Shown here in pieces: positions 8,479-16,803 of a stretch of 64,000 nucleotides of DNA. The notes under the pieces were generated by a model. That model saw nothing but the letters and a program-made list of their open reading frames with translations, was not told where the DNA came from and made no database searches. Source of the stretch: Maricaulis sp963975345. GTDB lineage: Bacteria > Pseudomonadota > Alphaproteobacteria > Caulobacterales > Maricaulaceae. Location of the stretch: the NCBI RefSeq assembly GCF_963975345.1, contig NZ_CAXBGE010000008.1, forward strand, positions 62,001 through 126,000, written 5' to 3'. Within the stretch, counting starts at the first letter, position 1; each line of letters begins with the position of its first letter. Position numbers and translations under genes: made by a program.

Positions 8479-9045
8479 CTAGCGCTCGATCGAGCCTTCG
8501 CGGCGGATCTTCTTCTGCAATTGCAGAATTCCGTACACGAGAGCTTCTGCGGTGGGCGGGCAGCCGGGCACATAAATGTCGACCGGCACGATGCGGTCAC
8601 AACCGCGCACGACGGCGTATGAGTAGTGATAATACCCGCCGCCATTCGCGCACGAACCCATTGAAATCACATAGCGCGGCTCGGGCATCTGGTCGTAGAC
8701 CTTGCGCAAGGCGGGCGCCATCTTGTTGGTCAAGGTACCGGCAACGATCATCACGTCAGACTGGCGCGGGCTGGCGCGGGGGGCGAAGCCGAAACGCTCG
8801 ACATCATAGCGCGGCATCGAAGCCTGCATCATTTCAACAGCGCAGCAGGCCAGACCGAAAGTCATCCACATCAGCGAGCCAGTGCGCGCCCAGGTGACGA
8901 GATCATCGGCCGCAGCGACCACAAAGCCCTTGTCGGCGAGCTGATCGGAGACACCATCGAAAAACGGGTCATGCGCCTTGGGATCATAGCCGGGGACCGC
9001 AGCGCGGCCGGCCATGCCAGCGGGAGGAGTGAGATCAGAGGTCAT
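8479..9045 (-). CDS. nuoB: NADH-quinone oxidoreductase subunit B, [4Fe-4S] N2
   Basis: Carries the terminal cluster N2, the direct electron donor to quinone. The 188-residue protein has the adjacent-cysteine motif LACCAVEMMQ, then MGSCANGGGYY and VPGCPPTAEAL, giving the four cluster ligands. The first 30 or so residues (Pro/Ala-rich) are variable, as usual. It begins 4 nt after the nuoA stop. Confidence 0.98.
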   Translation of the reverse strand: MTSDLTPPAGMAGRAAVPGYDPKAHDPFFDGVSDQLADKGFVVAAADDLVTWARTGSLMWMTFGLACCAVEMMQASMPRYDVERFGFAPRASPRQSDVMIVAGTLTNKMAPALRKVYDQMPEPRYVISMGSCANGGGYYHYSYAVVRGCDRIVPVDIYVPGCPPTAEALVYGILQLQKKIRREGSIER

Positions 9046-9049
9046 GGCT

Positions 9050-9418
9050 TCATTCCCAATCCAGCGCGCCCTTTTTCAGCTCGTAAATAAAGCCGATCGT
9101 GAGCACGGTGAGAAAGACCATCATCGACCAGAATTCGAACTGCCCCAAACTCTCGCGCAGGGATACCGCCCACGGGAAGAGGAAAGCGACTTCGAGGTCG
9201 AAAATGATGAACAGGATGGCAACGAGGTAGAAGCGGACGTCGAACGTCATGCGCGCATCGTCGAAGGCGTTGAAGCCGCACTCGTAAGTCGAGACTTTTT
9301 CCGGATCCGGATTTGACGGTGCGATGACAAAGGCCGCAGCCATAAAGCCAATGCCCAGCACGGCCGCGATGCCGAAGAAAATCATGATAGGCAGGTAGTC
9401 GAGCAGCAACGCGTCCAT
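9050..9418 (-). CDS. nuoA: NADH-quinone oxidoreductase subunit A
   Basis: First gene of the complex I operon, a three-helix membrane subunit next to the quinone channel. The frame is open much further upstream (to 9697), but the ATG at 9418 gives MDALLLDYLPIMIFFGIAA and a 122-residue product of normal length. Conserved wording: KVSTYECGFNAFDDARMTFDV and FLFPWAVSLRE. No gene is found between it and the divergent beta-barrel gene, so the operon promoter should lie within 9419-9700. Confidence 0.96.
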   Translation of the reverse strand: MDALLLDYLPIMIFFGIAAVLGIGFMAAAFVIAPSNPDPEKVSTYECGFNAFDDARMTFDVRFYLVAILFIIFDLEVAFLFPWAVSLRESLGQFEFWSMMVFLTVLTIGFIYELKKGALDWE

Positions 9419-9867
9419 CGCCAGGCCTCGCCAGATTGCGTCCGATACCGGGCCGGTATCTACCGAGGTGCCAGTGTTGCAACGCCAAACAGACGAATCA
9501 AAACACCGCGAGAGCCCCCCGCCCGATTTGGCGCGGAAGCTAGATCGCACTGGCCTCAGGGGCAAGGGCAAAAGGCGGCATAATTTCAGTGATTGCGGGG
9601 AAAAAGGACAGCAATGCCCGGCAGTTGCGAGCGGGTCGCAGTTGGGGTCGATCAATATGCTGGCCAAGCCTCGCCTGCTCCAGCAAGCACCGCCCAATTT
9701 CTAACGGGAATGTAAGCACCTAACGGGAATGTAAGCGCGGCGTAGGGATGGCGGCAGAACGGGCATGGCAAGCTCGCCGCCATGTTGGACAGGTGCCGCG
9801 ACCGCATCCCGGGGAAATGGGGCGGTTGGGACTGGCGGTGCTTGGCAACGACACGAGAGGGACATCT
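9419..9867. other. divergent intergenic region (nuoA / TonB-receptor-like gene)
   Basis: About 450 bp with no supportable gene. It must hold the nuo promoter (minus strand) and the promoter of the beta-barrel gene (plus strand). The only clear structure is the 17-bp direct repeat listed separately. The octamer GCTAGATC at 9539-9546 matches the Caulobacter-type -10 consensus GCTANAWC on the plus strand, but no well-spaced -35 is visible, so I do not call a promoter. Confidence 0.5.
9701..9736. repeat. 17-bp direct repeat, 19-bp period, upstream of beta-barrel gene
   Basis: The sequence ctaacgggaatgtaagc occurs at 9701-9717 and again, identical, at 9720-9736. One repeat per two helical turns on one face of DNA is typical of operators bound by a cooperative dimer or response regulator, but no regulator is identified. 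It lies about 130 bp upstream of the chosen GTG start at 9868. Confidence 0.75.
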
Positions 9868-11958
9868 GTGAGACTCAAGCTTTTCGCGGCAACGGCCGCG
9901 CTATGCATCGCCATGCCACTTCACGCGGCCGCACAGGAAGCGTCGCAGGACGGTGCCGTGCTGACCTATGCGCCGGGGTATTTTGACGCCTACAGCCCCG
10001 TCACGGCGCTTGACATGATCGCGCAAGTGCCGGGCTTCTCAATCGATAACGGGGCCCAGGTGCGCGGCTTGGCCGACACCTTCGCCAATGTGCTGATCGA
10101 CGGCGAGCGCCAGAGCACGAAATCGGAATCAATCCAGCAAATCCTGCAACGCATTCCCGTCGCATCCGTCGAGCGGGTCGAGCTGATTCGCCAGGTCGTC
10201 GCGGGTGTCGATATGCGCGGCCAGACCCGCGTCATCAATGTGGTGCTGGCCGAGGATGCCGGGGTTTCATCTACGCTGGAGGTCAGCGCAGATTACTGGG
10301 TTGGCAGCGGCCTGATCACGCCGGAGGTGATCGCATCGACCAGCTGGGATATGGGCAATACGCGCCTGACCGTCGGTGGTGAGTTTACCCAAAACGGCGC
10401 CCCCTTATTGCGTGACGAATACCTTCAGGACGGTGCCGGCGCCCTGATCGAAACCCGCAGCGAGCGCACCTCGCGTCTGAGCACGTCGCCACGCTTCAAT
10501 GCCAGCCTCACCACGCGCTTCGATGATGAATCACGGCTGAGCCTGTCGCTCAATGGCGGCGTCACCGACGGGGTCGAGCGGGACCGTTCGCTCGCCGCCC
10601 TGCCGGGCGGCGCCCTGGACCGGGTCGAGCTCTACACCACAGACAGCCACGGCACGTCGTTGGAAGGCACGGCGACTTATGAGCGCCCGTTCACCGAGAG
10701 CCTGTCCGGACAATTGGTTTTTCTCAATCGCGACGACACCTATAGCAGCGATGATGCCTTCACCTTCACTCCGGCCACCGGGAGCGGCAGCACCAGCTAT
10801 TATGCCAGCACTGTCGATGACGGCGAGCGCGCCCTGCGAGGCACGCTGACCTGGGAGGTCAATGATCACCATTCGCTCGAAATCGGGGCTGAAACTGCGC
10901 TGAACTATCTCGAAAGCGGGCTGGAGATTATGGAAGACACCGGCACCGGGCCGGTCGCCGTGCCCCTGCCGGTTGCCAATACCCGCGTCGAGGAACAGCG
11001 CAGCGAGCTCTTCGTGTCGCATGTCTGGCAGGCCAGCGAGGCCGTGACGGTCGAATCCGGCTTCCGGTTGGAACATTCCACCATCGAGCAGACCGGCGAT
11101 GCCCAGCGTTCGCGCAGCTTCGACTATCCCAAACCGTCCATCACCCTGACCTGGGACCAGACCGCCGAAACGCAATGGACGGTTTCGCTGGAACGCGAGG
11201 TCAGCCAGCTTTCCTTTGGCCAATTCGCCAGCGAAGTCAGCCCGACCGAGAGCCAGGTCGTGATCGGCAATCCCGAACTGGTGCCCTCGAAAGTCTGGCG
11301 CGGCAGCGTAGCGTGGGAGCGCCGTTGGGGGCCGGAAGCCAGTTTGACGATCACGCTGACGCATGAACGTGCCGAGGACGTCAATGATCTGCGGCCGGTC
11401 ACCGTGGTGGTCGACTCCACCACCACGCCGGTGACGACTGCGACCTTCGACGCGCCGGGCAATATCGGCAATGGCCAACGGACCTATCTGTTCGTTGAGG
11501 CCGCGATTCCACTGGACCGCATTGGTCTGTCCGGCGCGCGGCTGGATGTCTCCGGCATGTTGCGCGATTCACAGGTCACCGATCCGACCACCGGCGAAAC
11601 CCGCCGCTATATGGGCAATGAAGACTGGCGGTTAAGCATGGATTTCCGTCAGAATTTCACCGAACAGAAATTGGCGTGGGGCTGGGGCTATTACAATCAG
11701 GGCAATGAGGACGCGTTCCGTTATGACCAGTCGATGGTCTGGACTTATGGATCACCTCAAGTCGATGCCTGGATCGAAACCACGGCGATTGACGGCATGA
11801 CCCTGCGGCTGACCTGGGGCGACTTCCTGCCTTCGGTCCGCGAGCGCGAACGCACCTTCTACACCGGCTCCCGCGCCGACAATATCGTCAGCGGGCGCGA
11901 GTTCCAGCAACAGGATCTGGGCGGCTATATCATCGCCACCGCCAGACGGACCTTCTAG
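9868..11958 (+). CDS. TonB-receptor-type outer-membrane beta-barrel protein (plug domain)
   Basis: Predicted outer-membrane protein of 696 aa. The GTG at 9868, preceded by GAGAGG, gives a clear signal peptide (RLKLFAATAALCIAMPLHAAAQ); longer starts upstream lack one. Residues about 40-115 form a plug-like domain (TALDMIAQVPGFSIDNGAQVRGL, VLIDGERQSTKS, IQRIPVASVERVELIR with minor variation). The remaining 550 residues alternate as beta strands with short turns and end in ARRTF, a C-terminal Phe recognised by the BAM machinery. It resembles the outer-membrane beta-barrel 3 / TonB-dependent receptor group. I see no obvious TonB box. Substrate unknown; no transport partner genes adjoin it. Confidence 0.85.
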   Translation: MRLKLFAATAALCIAMPLHAAAQEASQDGAVLTYAPGYFDAYSPVTALDMIAQVPGFSIDNGAQVRGLADTFANVLIDGERQSTKSESIQQILQRIPVASVERVELIRQVVAGVDMRGQTRVINVVLAEDAGVSSTLEVSADYWVGSGLITPEVIASTSWDMGNTRLTVGGEFTQNGAPLLRDEYLQDGAGALIETRSERTSRLSTSPRFNASLTTRFDDESRLSLSLNGGVTDGVERDRSLAALPGGALDRVELYTTDSHGTSLEGTATYERPFTESLSGQLVFLNRDDTYSSDDAFTFTPATGSGSTSYYASTVDDGERALRGTLTWEVNDHHSLEIGAETALNYLESGLEIMEDTGTGPVAVPLPVANTRVEEQRSELFVSHVWQASEAVTVESGFRLEHSTIEQTGDAQRSRSFDYPKPSITLTWDQTAETQWTVSLEREVSQLSFGQFASEVSPTESQVVIGNPELVPSKVWRGSVAWERRWGPEASLTITLTHERAEDVNDLRPVTVVVDSTTTPVTTATFDAPGNIGNGQRTYLFVEAAIPLDRIGLSGARLDVSGMLRDSQVTDPTTGETRRYMGNEDWRLSMDFRQNFTEQKLAWGWGYYNQGNEDAFRYDQSMVWTYGSPQVDAWIETTAIDGMTLRLTWGDFLPSVRERERTFYTGSRADNIVSGREFQQQDLGGYIIATARRTF

Positions 11959-12839
11959 GCGGACCCGCCTGCCAGACCGGCAATCCGCGAGATCCAGGCC
12001 GTCACCCGCTGCGGTGCCTCCATCGGCGCCAGATGGGTGACGCCCTCGATCCGCTCAATGCTGATCCCGCGCCGGGTGAGCCCCACCGGGTTTAAAACAG
12101 TCGAGCCATGCTCGGCTTTGAGAACATGGGCACGACCACCGACCTGGCGCGCCGCACGCAGCACGTCATGCCCCTGGGCCTCGTAAACGGCCGCCTCCCA
12201 TTGCGGGTCGCATGCCAGGTGGACGCCGCTTTCGTCCTCGGCCAGCCCGTCAGCGAGATAATCTTCCAACACGCCCGGCGCCCAGGCGGCGAAGGCCCTG
12301 TGACGGCTGTACCGCTCCAGGGCGGCGGCCCGGTCAGGCCAGCCATTGGCACGCCGGCGGGCCTTGCCAGCCAGCCCGACCCGCCCCTTCATCAGATTGC
12401 CCCAGGGCCAGCGTGCCGCAAGGTTGACGCCCAACGGCATGACCACAGGTTCGACCAGAGCGAGGACCGGTGCGGTCTGCATCTCGCTGGCGGCCAGCAG
12501 GACACATATCGCTCCCATCGAATGGCCTGCCATCAGCTGCGGCGGCTCCGGCAATTGCGCACACAGGGCGAGCAGATCGCTGGCATAGATATCCCAGCTG
12601 CGATGCTTGGCCGGGTCGGCAGGCAGAGATGTGCGTCCGTGGCCGCGCAGGTCCGGCGCGACGATCTCGAAGCGGTCAGACAGCGGCGCGAGCATGCGGT
12701 CATAGGCGGAGGCGCAAAATCCTGTGGCCTGAGCGAAAATCAGGAGTGGCGCGCCGGGATTGGGCCAGACGCGCGCCGAAATCACCCCCAGATCAAGGCG
12801 ATAGGATCGAAGTTCCGGCCTCGGTTCGGGACGGCTCAT
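11955..12839 (-). CDS. alpha/beta hydrolase
   Basis: Cytoplasmic hydrolase of 294 aa, substrate unknown. The fold is shown by the oxyanion/strand region PLLIFAQATGFCASAYDRM, the segment VAPDLRGHGRTSLP and the nucleophile elbow AGHSMGA with Ser in GHSMG; a C-terminal His is plausible in GVTHLAPMEAPQ. Its 3' end overlaps the convergent beta-barrel gene by 4 bp. It is a stand-alone gene, facing away from the GGDEF-EAL gene region upstream only by orientation; no shared pathway is evident. Confidence 0.85.
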   Translation of the reverse strand: MSRPEPRPELRSYRLDLGVISARVWPNPGAPLLIFAQATGFCASAYDRMLAPLSDRFEIVAPDLRGHGRTSLPADPAKHRSWDIYASDLLALCAQLPEPPQLMAGHSMGAICVLLAASEMQTAPVLALVEPVVMPLGVNLAARWPWGNLMKGRVGLAGKARRRANGWPDRAAALERYSRHRAFAAWAPGVLEDYLADGLAEDESGVHLACDPQWEAAVYEAQGHDVLRAARQVGGRAHVLKAEHGSTVLNPVGLTRRGISIERIEGVTHLAPMEAPQRVTAWISRIAGLAGGSA

Positions 12840-12882
12840 GCGGACACCTGCGCGACCAATCCGGTGTGTGCCGCATCGGCGA

Positions 12883-14865
12883 TCACGCCTTGTGGGCTTT
12901 GGGCACAGCCGACGCAGCGGGCGGCAGCGAAGTAAAATCGGTCTCGCCAGCCTCCACCGCCGCGAGATAGGTCTCGATCCGCTCCACCGACATCGGACGA
13001 GCGATCAGATAACCTTGGACATAGCGGGCATTGAAGGCGTCCAGCAGGGACAGCTGCTCAAAACTCTCAACGCCCTCAAGCACACATTCCAGATCAAGCG
13101 AGCGGGCAAGATTGATCAGCGTCCGCACCAGTTGCGCCGCCGATTCGTCGTCGAGCAGAGGCGCGATGAAGCTGCGATCCACTTTCAGCTTGCTGATCGA
13201 CAACTGCTGCAGATGGCTGACATTGGTATAACCGACGCCGAAATCATCGAGCGAAACCGAACAGCCGGCCTGGCGCAGATTGGTGATCGCCGTCCGCGCC
13301 ATGTTGAAGTCCACAGCCAGAGCGGTTTCGGCAATCTCAAACTCGAGCCGGGCCGGATCGACGCCGCTTTCGCGCACCTGGGTGAGGATGTGCTCCACGG
13401 CGGCCGGTGACATCAGATCGTGAACCGAGAGATTGAAGGATATTCGAAGCGGTTGGGGTAGGCGCTCAAGTGCGACAAGCGTCTTGGCCAGCAATATCTG
13501 GGTGATCGGTCGCATCACACAGGCGCGTTCCGCGGCCGGAATGAAAAGATCCGGCATCACCACGCCCAAGCTCGGACTGGTCCACCGGGCCAGCGCCTCG
13601 AAGCCAACGACCCGGCGCTCGTGCAGATCATATTGTGGCTGGAACAGCAGCGACAGCTCCGTGTCCAGATCAGATTCGCGCAAGGCCTGCTCGACGCGGC
13701 CCAGGCTCAACAGGTCGGATTCATGATGGGCCGAAAACACCACGGCCCCGCCGCGCCGGCTGCGCTTGGCGACATAGAGCGCATGGTCGGCGCGTTCCAT
13801 CATCTGTTTCTGGCTGGGTCCAGCCTCATCGCAAACCAGCAAGCCCATGGAAGCGCCGACATCCGCGACATTGCCCTCAACTTCATAAGGGCGGCCAAGA
13901 CTGCGTGTGATCTGGTTGCCGAAGCGGTCAACGGACTTGCCCGGTCCGGGCAGGTCGGCGAGGACCGCGAATTCATCGCCGCCCAAGCGGGCAATCAGCG
14001 CCCCGTCCGGCACGGCGTCTCCCAGCCGGCGGCCGACCTCTCGCAGAAGCTGGTCCCCGGCTGCATGGCCATAAGTGTCGTTGACCGGCTTGAACCCGTC
14101 CAGATCGATCAAGCCGAGCACAAAGCCCTCACAGCTCTGGTGCAGCCGCTGATCGCGATCTTCAAGAGCTTGGAAAAAACTGCGTCGATTGGGCAGAACC
14201 GTCAACGGATCCTGGGTGGCCAGGTTGACGGCGCGTTCGCGTTCATCATTGGCGGCAATCTGGGCGCGGACAGCATTGATGATCGAGTCGCGGACCAGAA
14301 CCGAAACGCCAAGCGACACGAGAATGCCCGCGGCACCCACCGAAATATAATCTGTTAGGTGAGACGGAATGTTTTGGGAAACAAACCACAATAGGGCGAA
14401 AAAACTGCCCAGCATTCCGACAGCAAACGCGCGCCGCGTTACGTTCACGCACGCACAAACCGGCATGACCAACACGAAATAGGCCATGTTTTCCTGCTCG
14501 AACGTAATCGACATGTGGATCGAGACATTGACGATCAAGCTCGAACACAAGGCCAAACCGCACAACTCGAGCCCCGAATGGGTCTTCACCCGTTTTGCGA
14601 GCCACCAGATCAGCGCGCAGAATGCTGCGAAACCCAAGGAGACAAACCCGAGGATATTCGCTTCCGGCGCGCCGGAAAGGAAGAGCTTCATCAGACCATT
14701 AACGGTGAAATAGAATATCCCGGCATAACCCGCCCCGCGCAGGATCGGGCGGTAGGTGACCATCAACTCGGCTCGGGTCACTCTGTCTTTGACGACACCA
14801 AACAGTTTCAATGCGCGCACTCCGGGGAGCTGCCATCCGGCAATCAAGAGACTATTTTGGTGCAA
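12883..14865 (-). CDS. membrane-bound GGDEF-EAL cyclic-di-GMP protein
   Basis: Bifunctional-type c-di-GMP signalling protein of up to 660 aa. About six hydrophobic helices occupy residues 45-195. The GGDEF domain (about 215-375) has TQDPLTVLPNRRSF and an intact RLGGDEF at 295-299. The EAL domain (about 395-645) keeps GFEALARW, FNLSVHDL, EFEIAET, LDDFGVGYTNVSHL, KVDRSF, LEGVES and QGYLIARP, so metal and catalytic residues look preserved. The product-inhibition RxxD site five residues before GGDEF is absent. The longest frame uses TTG at 14865; a GTG or the ATG near 14763 are alternatives, so the start is uncertain. No SD is clear. Confidence 0.9.
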   Translation of the reverse strand: MHQNSLLIAGWQLPGVRALKLFGVVKDRVTRAELMVTYRPILRGAGYAGIFYFTVNGLMKLFLSGAPEANILGFVSLGFAAFCALIWWLAKRVKTHSGLELCGLALCSSLIVNVSIHMSITFEQENMAYFVLVMPVCACVNVTRRAFAVGMLGSFFALLWFVSQNIPSHLTDYISVGAAGILVSLGVSVLVRDSIINAVRAQIAANDERERAVNLATQDPLTVLPNRRSFFQALEDRDQRLHQSCEGFVLGLIDLDGFKPVNDTYGHAAGDQLLREVGRRLGDAVPDGALIARLGGDEFAVLADLPGPGKSVDRFGNQITRSLGRPYEVEGNVADVGASMGLLVCDEAGPSQKQMMERADHALYVAKRSRRGGAVVFSAHHESDLLSLGRVEQALRESDLDTELSLLFQPQYDLHERRVVGFEALARWTSPSLGVVMPDLFIPAAERACVMRPITQILLAKTLVALERLPQPLRISFNLSVHDLMSPAAVEHILTQVRESGVDPARLEFEIAETALAVDFNMARTAITNLRQAGCSVSLDDFGVGYTNVSHLQQLSISKLKVDRSFIAPLLDDESAAQLVRTLINLARSLDLECVLEGVESFEQLSLLDAFNARYVQGYLIARPMSVERIETYLAAVEAGETDFTSLPPAASAVPKAHKA

Positions 14866-14943
14866 GCCTGTTAAACTCAGCCTAACAGGTGCCTAATTTT
14901 TGGCTCACCCTTCCAGCCCGCCCGCCTGCCTGCTGTGGCGACG

Positions 14944-16653
14944 TCACTCCGTTGCCTCGCAACCGAAATCGCGCTGGAGTGCCTGCCCGGGCAAAGGATC
15001 GCGCATCACCGCAATTCCCGCCAATACGCACCGGTCCCCCTGGGTCAAGGCTGGTTCGGCTTGAATGGCGGCCGTCAGGCTCACCCAATCATCCTCACCG
15101 GTGAGAATTTCCGGACCGCCGCCGTCTGGCGTGTCGAACCGCATCAGGCGCCCGCCCGCCTGCCAGACCGGCCAGTCGAGCCGGTCCTCATTACCCGCAT
15201 TGGGATCGCCAGCACGGGCGAACGCGCCCCAATAGGCGCCCATCGCATCGGCAACGACCTGGCGGCCATCGGCATTGGCGTCTGTGAACAACACCTTGCC
15301 GATATCGCCATAGAGGATGGAAAAATTATTGAAGACGAAGGGCAATTCCATCGTGTGAGCGGCCCCGAGCAAAGCGCCTGTGTCGGTAAAGAGCAGCGTG
15401 CCGCCCTCGTCCCAATCAAAGCGATAGGCCCAGACTTGGGTATGGCCCGATGCTGTCAGGCTGTTGGCCGCATCGTCGACGCCGTCGAGCCGCCACAGCC
15501 GAGCTCCGAAATTACCATTGGCTTCATAACGGGCCGGATCTCGGCGTGTGCGGATGACGCCGAATGTTGTCTTGGTGAATTCCGGATTGAAGACGAGATA
15601 AAGCCGGCTTTCATCGCGATTGCTGCCGGTGATCAGGGGCACGAAATCGCGTGCCGGATCGGCAAAGGCGGCGCGCATACCGCCAGCCATCAGCGTGACG
15701 CCATCTTCGATCACGCGCGGCATGTCTGCATCGCCATAGGCGGCGAAAACATCCGCAAGCGGCGCCGAGCGTAAGACGCTGGCCGGCGCATTGGCACCGG
15801 CGAAGCGGGCGGCAGCATCCAGGCCGGCGACCTCGTTCAAGGCGCTGACGGGTAAGGGCTGCGAGCCCTCGGCGCGCGCTAAAGAAACGCTACGCATCGT
15901 GCCGCTTTCGGAGATTGCGCGCTGGAACAGCCCGTCGGCCAGTGGTGAGGCCATCAGCGCCAGCACATTTTGCGCCCCGGCGCTCTCCCCGAAAACCGTC
16001 ACCCTCTGCGTATCCCCGCCAAACACCGCAATGTTGTCACGCACCCATTTGAGAGCCGCAATCTGGTCGAGCAGGGCGAAGTTCGCGGCCGCGTCTTCCG
16101 GCAGCTCGGCGTCGCCGCGCAAGGCCGGATGGGCGAACCAGCCGAGCGGGCCGAGCCGGTATTGGATCACCACCACGATCACATCCTGGTCGAGCGCCAG
16201 TTGCGAGGCATCATACTGGCCGGCATAGCCCCAAGTATTGGCGCCGCCATGGATGAACACCATCACCGGCAAATCGCGTTCACTCGCGCCGGGCGGGGCG
16301 TAGATGTCGAGATAGAGACAATCCTCGCTGCCGATCAGCTGATCGGGCTCCAGACCGGCATCATACCCATTGGTGATCTGGACGCAGCGATCAGGCGAGG
16401 CCAGAGCCTCAAACACGCCGTCATGGCGCAGCGCCGAACGTGGAGCACGCCAACGCAGATCGCCAACTGGTGGAGTGGCAAAGGCCAAGCCGCGCCAAAC
16501 CTCGGCGCCGCGCGCGCTGCGAAAACCCATCACCTCGCCCTGTTCGGTCACCCGCAGGGTCGACGGCTCCGGGGACGGCACGAAGGACTGCTGCACCGTT
16601 TGTCCGCAAGCGGTCAAAACCAAGCCCAGAATTATTATCAAAAACAGACGCAT
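14944..16653 (-). CDS. carboxylesterase type B, lipoprotein
   Basis: Predicted envelope-anchored esterase of 569 aa. The ATG at 16653, with a GGGGG tract 5 nt upstream, starts MRLFLIIILGLVLTAC, a lipoprotein signal with lipobox LTAC. Family features: RWRAPRSALRHDGV, SEDCLYLDIYAP, oxyanion segment VFIHGGANTWGYAG, and the nucleophile motif FGESAGAQN. The catalytic acid is probably in TGSNRDESR and the His in GAAHTMELPF. It is transcribed away from the patatin gene from a 150-bp shared region. Substrate not predictable. Confidence 0.9.
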   Translation of the reverse strand: MRLFLIIILGLVLTACGQTVQQSFVPSPEPSTLRVTEQGEVMGFRSARGAEVWRGLAFATPPVGDLRWRAPRSALRHDGVFEALASPDRCVQITNGYDAGLEPDQLIGSEDCLYLDIYAPPGASERDLPVMVFIHGGANTWGYAGQYDASQLALDQDVIVVVIQYRLGPLGWFAHPALRGDAELPEDAAANFALLDQIAALKWVRDNIAVFGGDTQRVTVFGESAGAQNVLALMASPLADGLFQRAISESGTMRSVSLARAEGSQPLPVSALNEVAGLDAAARFAGANAPASVLRSAPLADVFAAYGDADMPRVIEDGVTLMAGGMRAAFADPARDFVPLITGSNRDESRLYLVFNPEFTKTTFGVIRTRRDPARYEANGNFGARLWRLDGVDDAANSLTASGHTQVWAYRFDWDEGGTLLFTDTGALLGAAHTMELPFVFNNFSILYGDIGKVLFTDANADGRQVVADAMGAYWGAFARAGDPNAGNEDRLDWPVWQAGGRLMRFDTPDGGGPEILTGEDDWVSLTAAIQAEPALTQGDRCVLAGIAVMRDPLPGQALQRDFGCEATE

Positions 16654-16803
16654 ATCGACCCCCAAGCCACAACTTCGCCGGAATGGTGCGGTCTATCGCG
16701 GCCGAGGGCAAGACGCGAACGCGTCAACGAAGCCTCGACCTCGCAATCCTGTGGTACAAACACGGACAACGCGGCATCGTCGTCATACGGAAAATATGTG
16801 GAC

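Noticed and set aside
15970..16803. N-terminal 278-codon extension of the patatin gene
   Set aside because: It is antisense to the carboxylesterase gene and would bury the signal peptide; the start near 16804 explains the protein.
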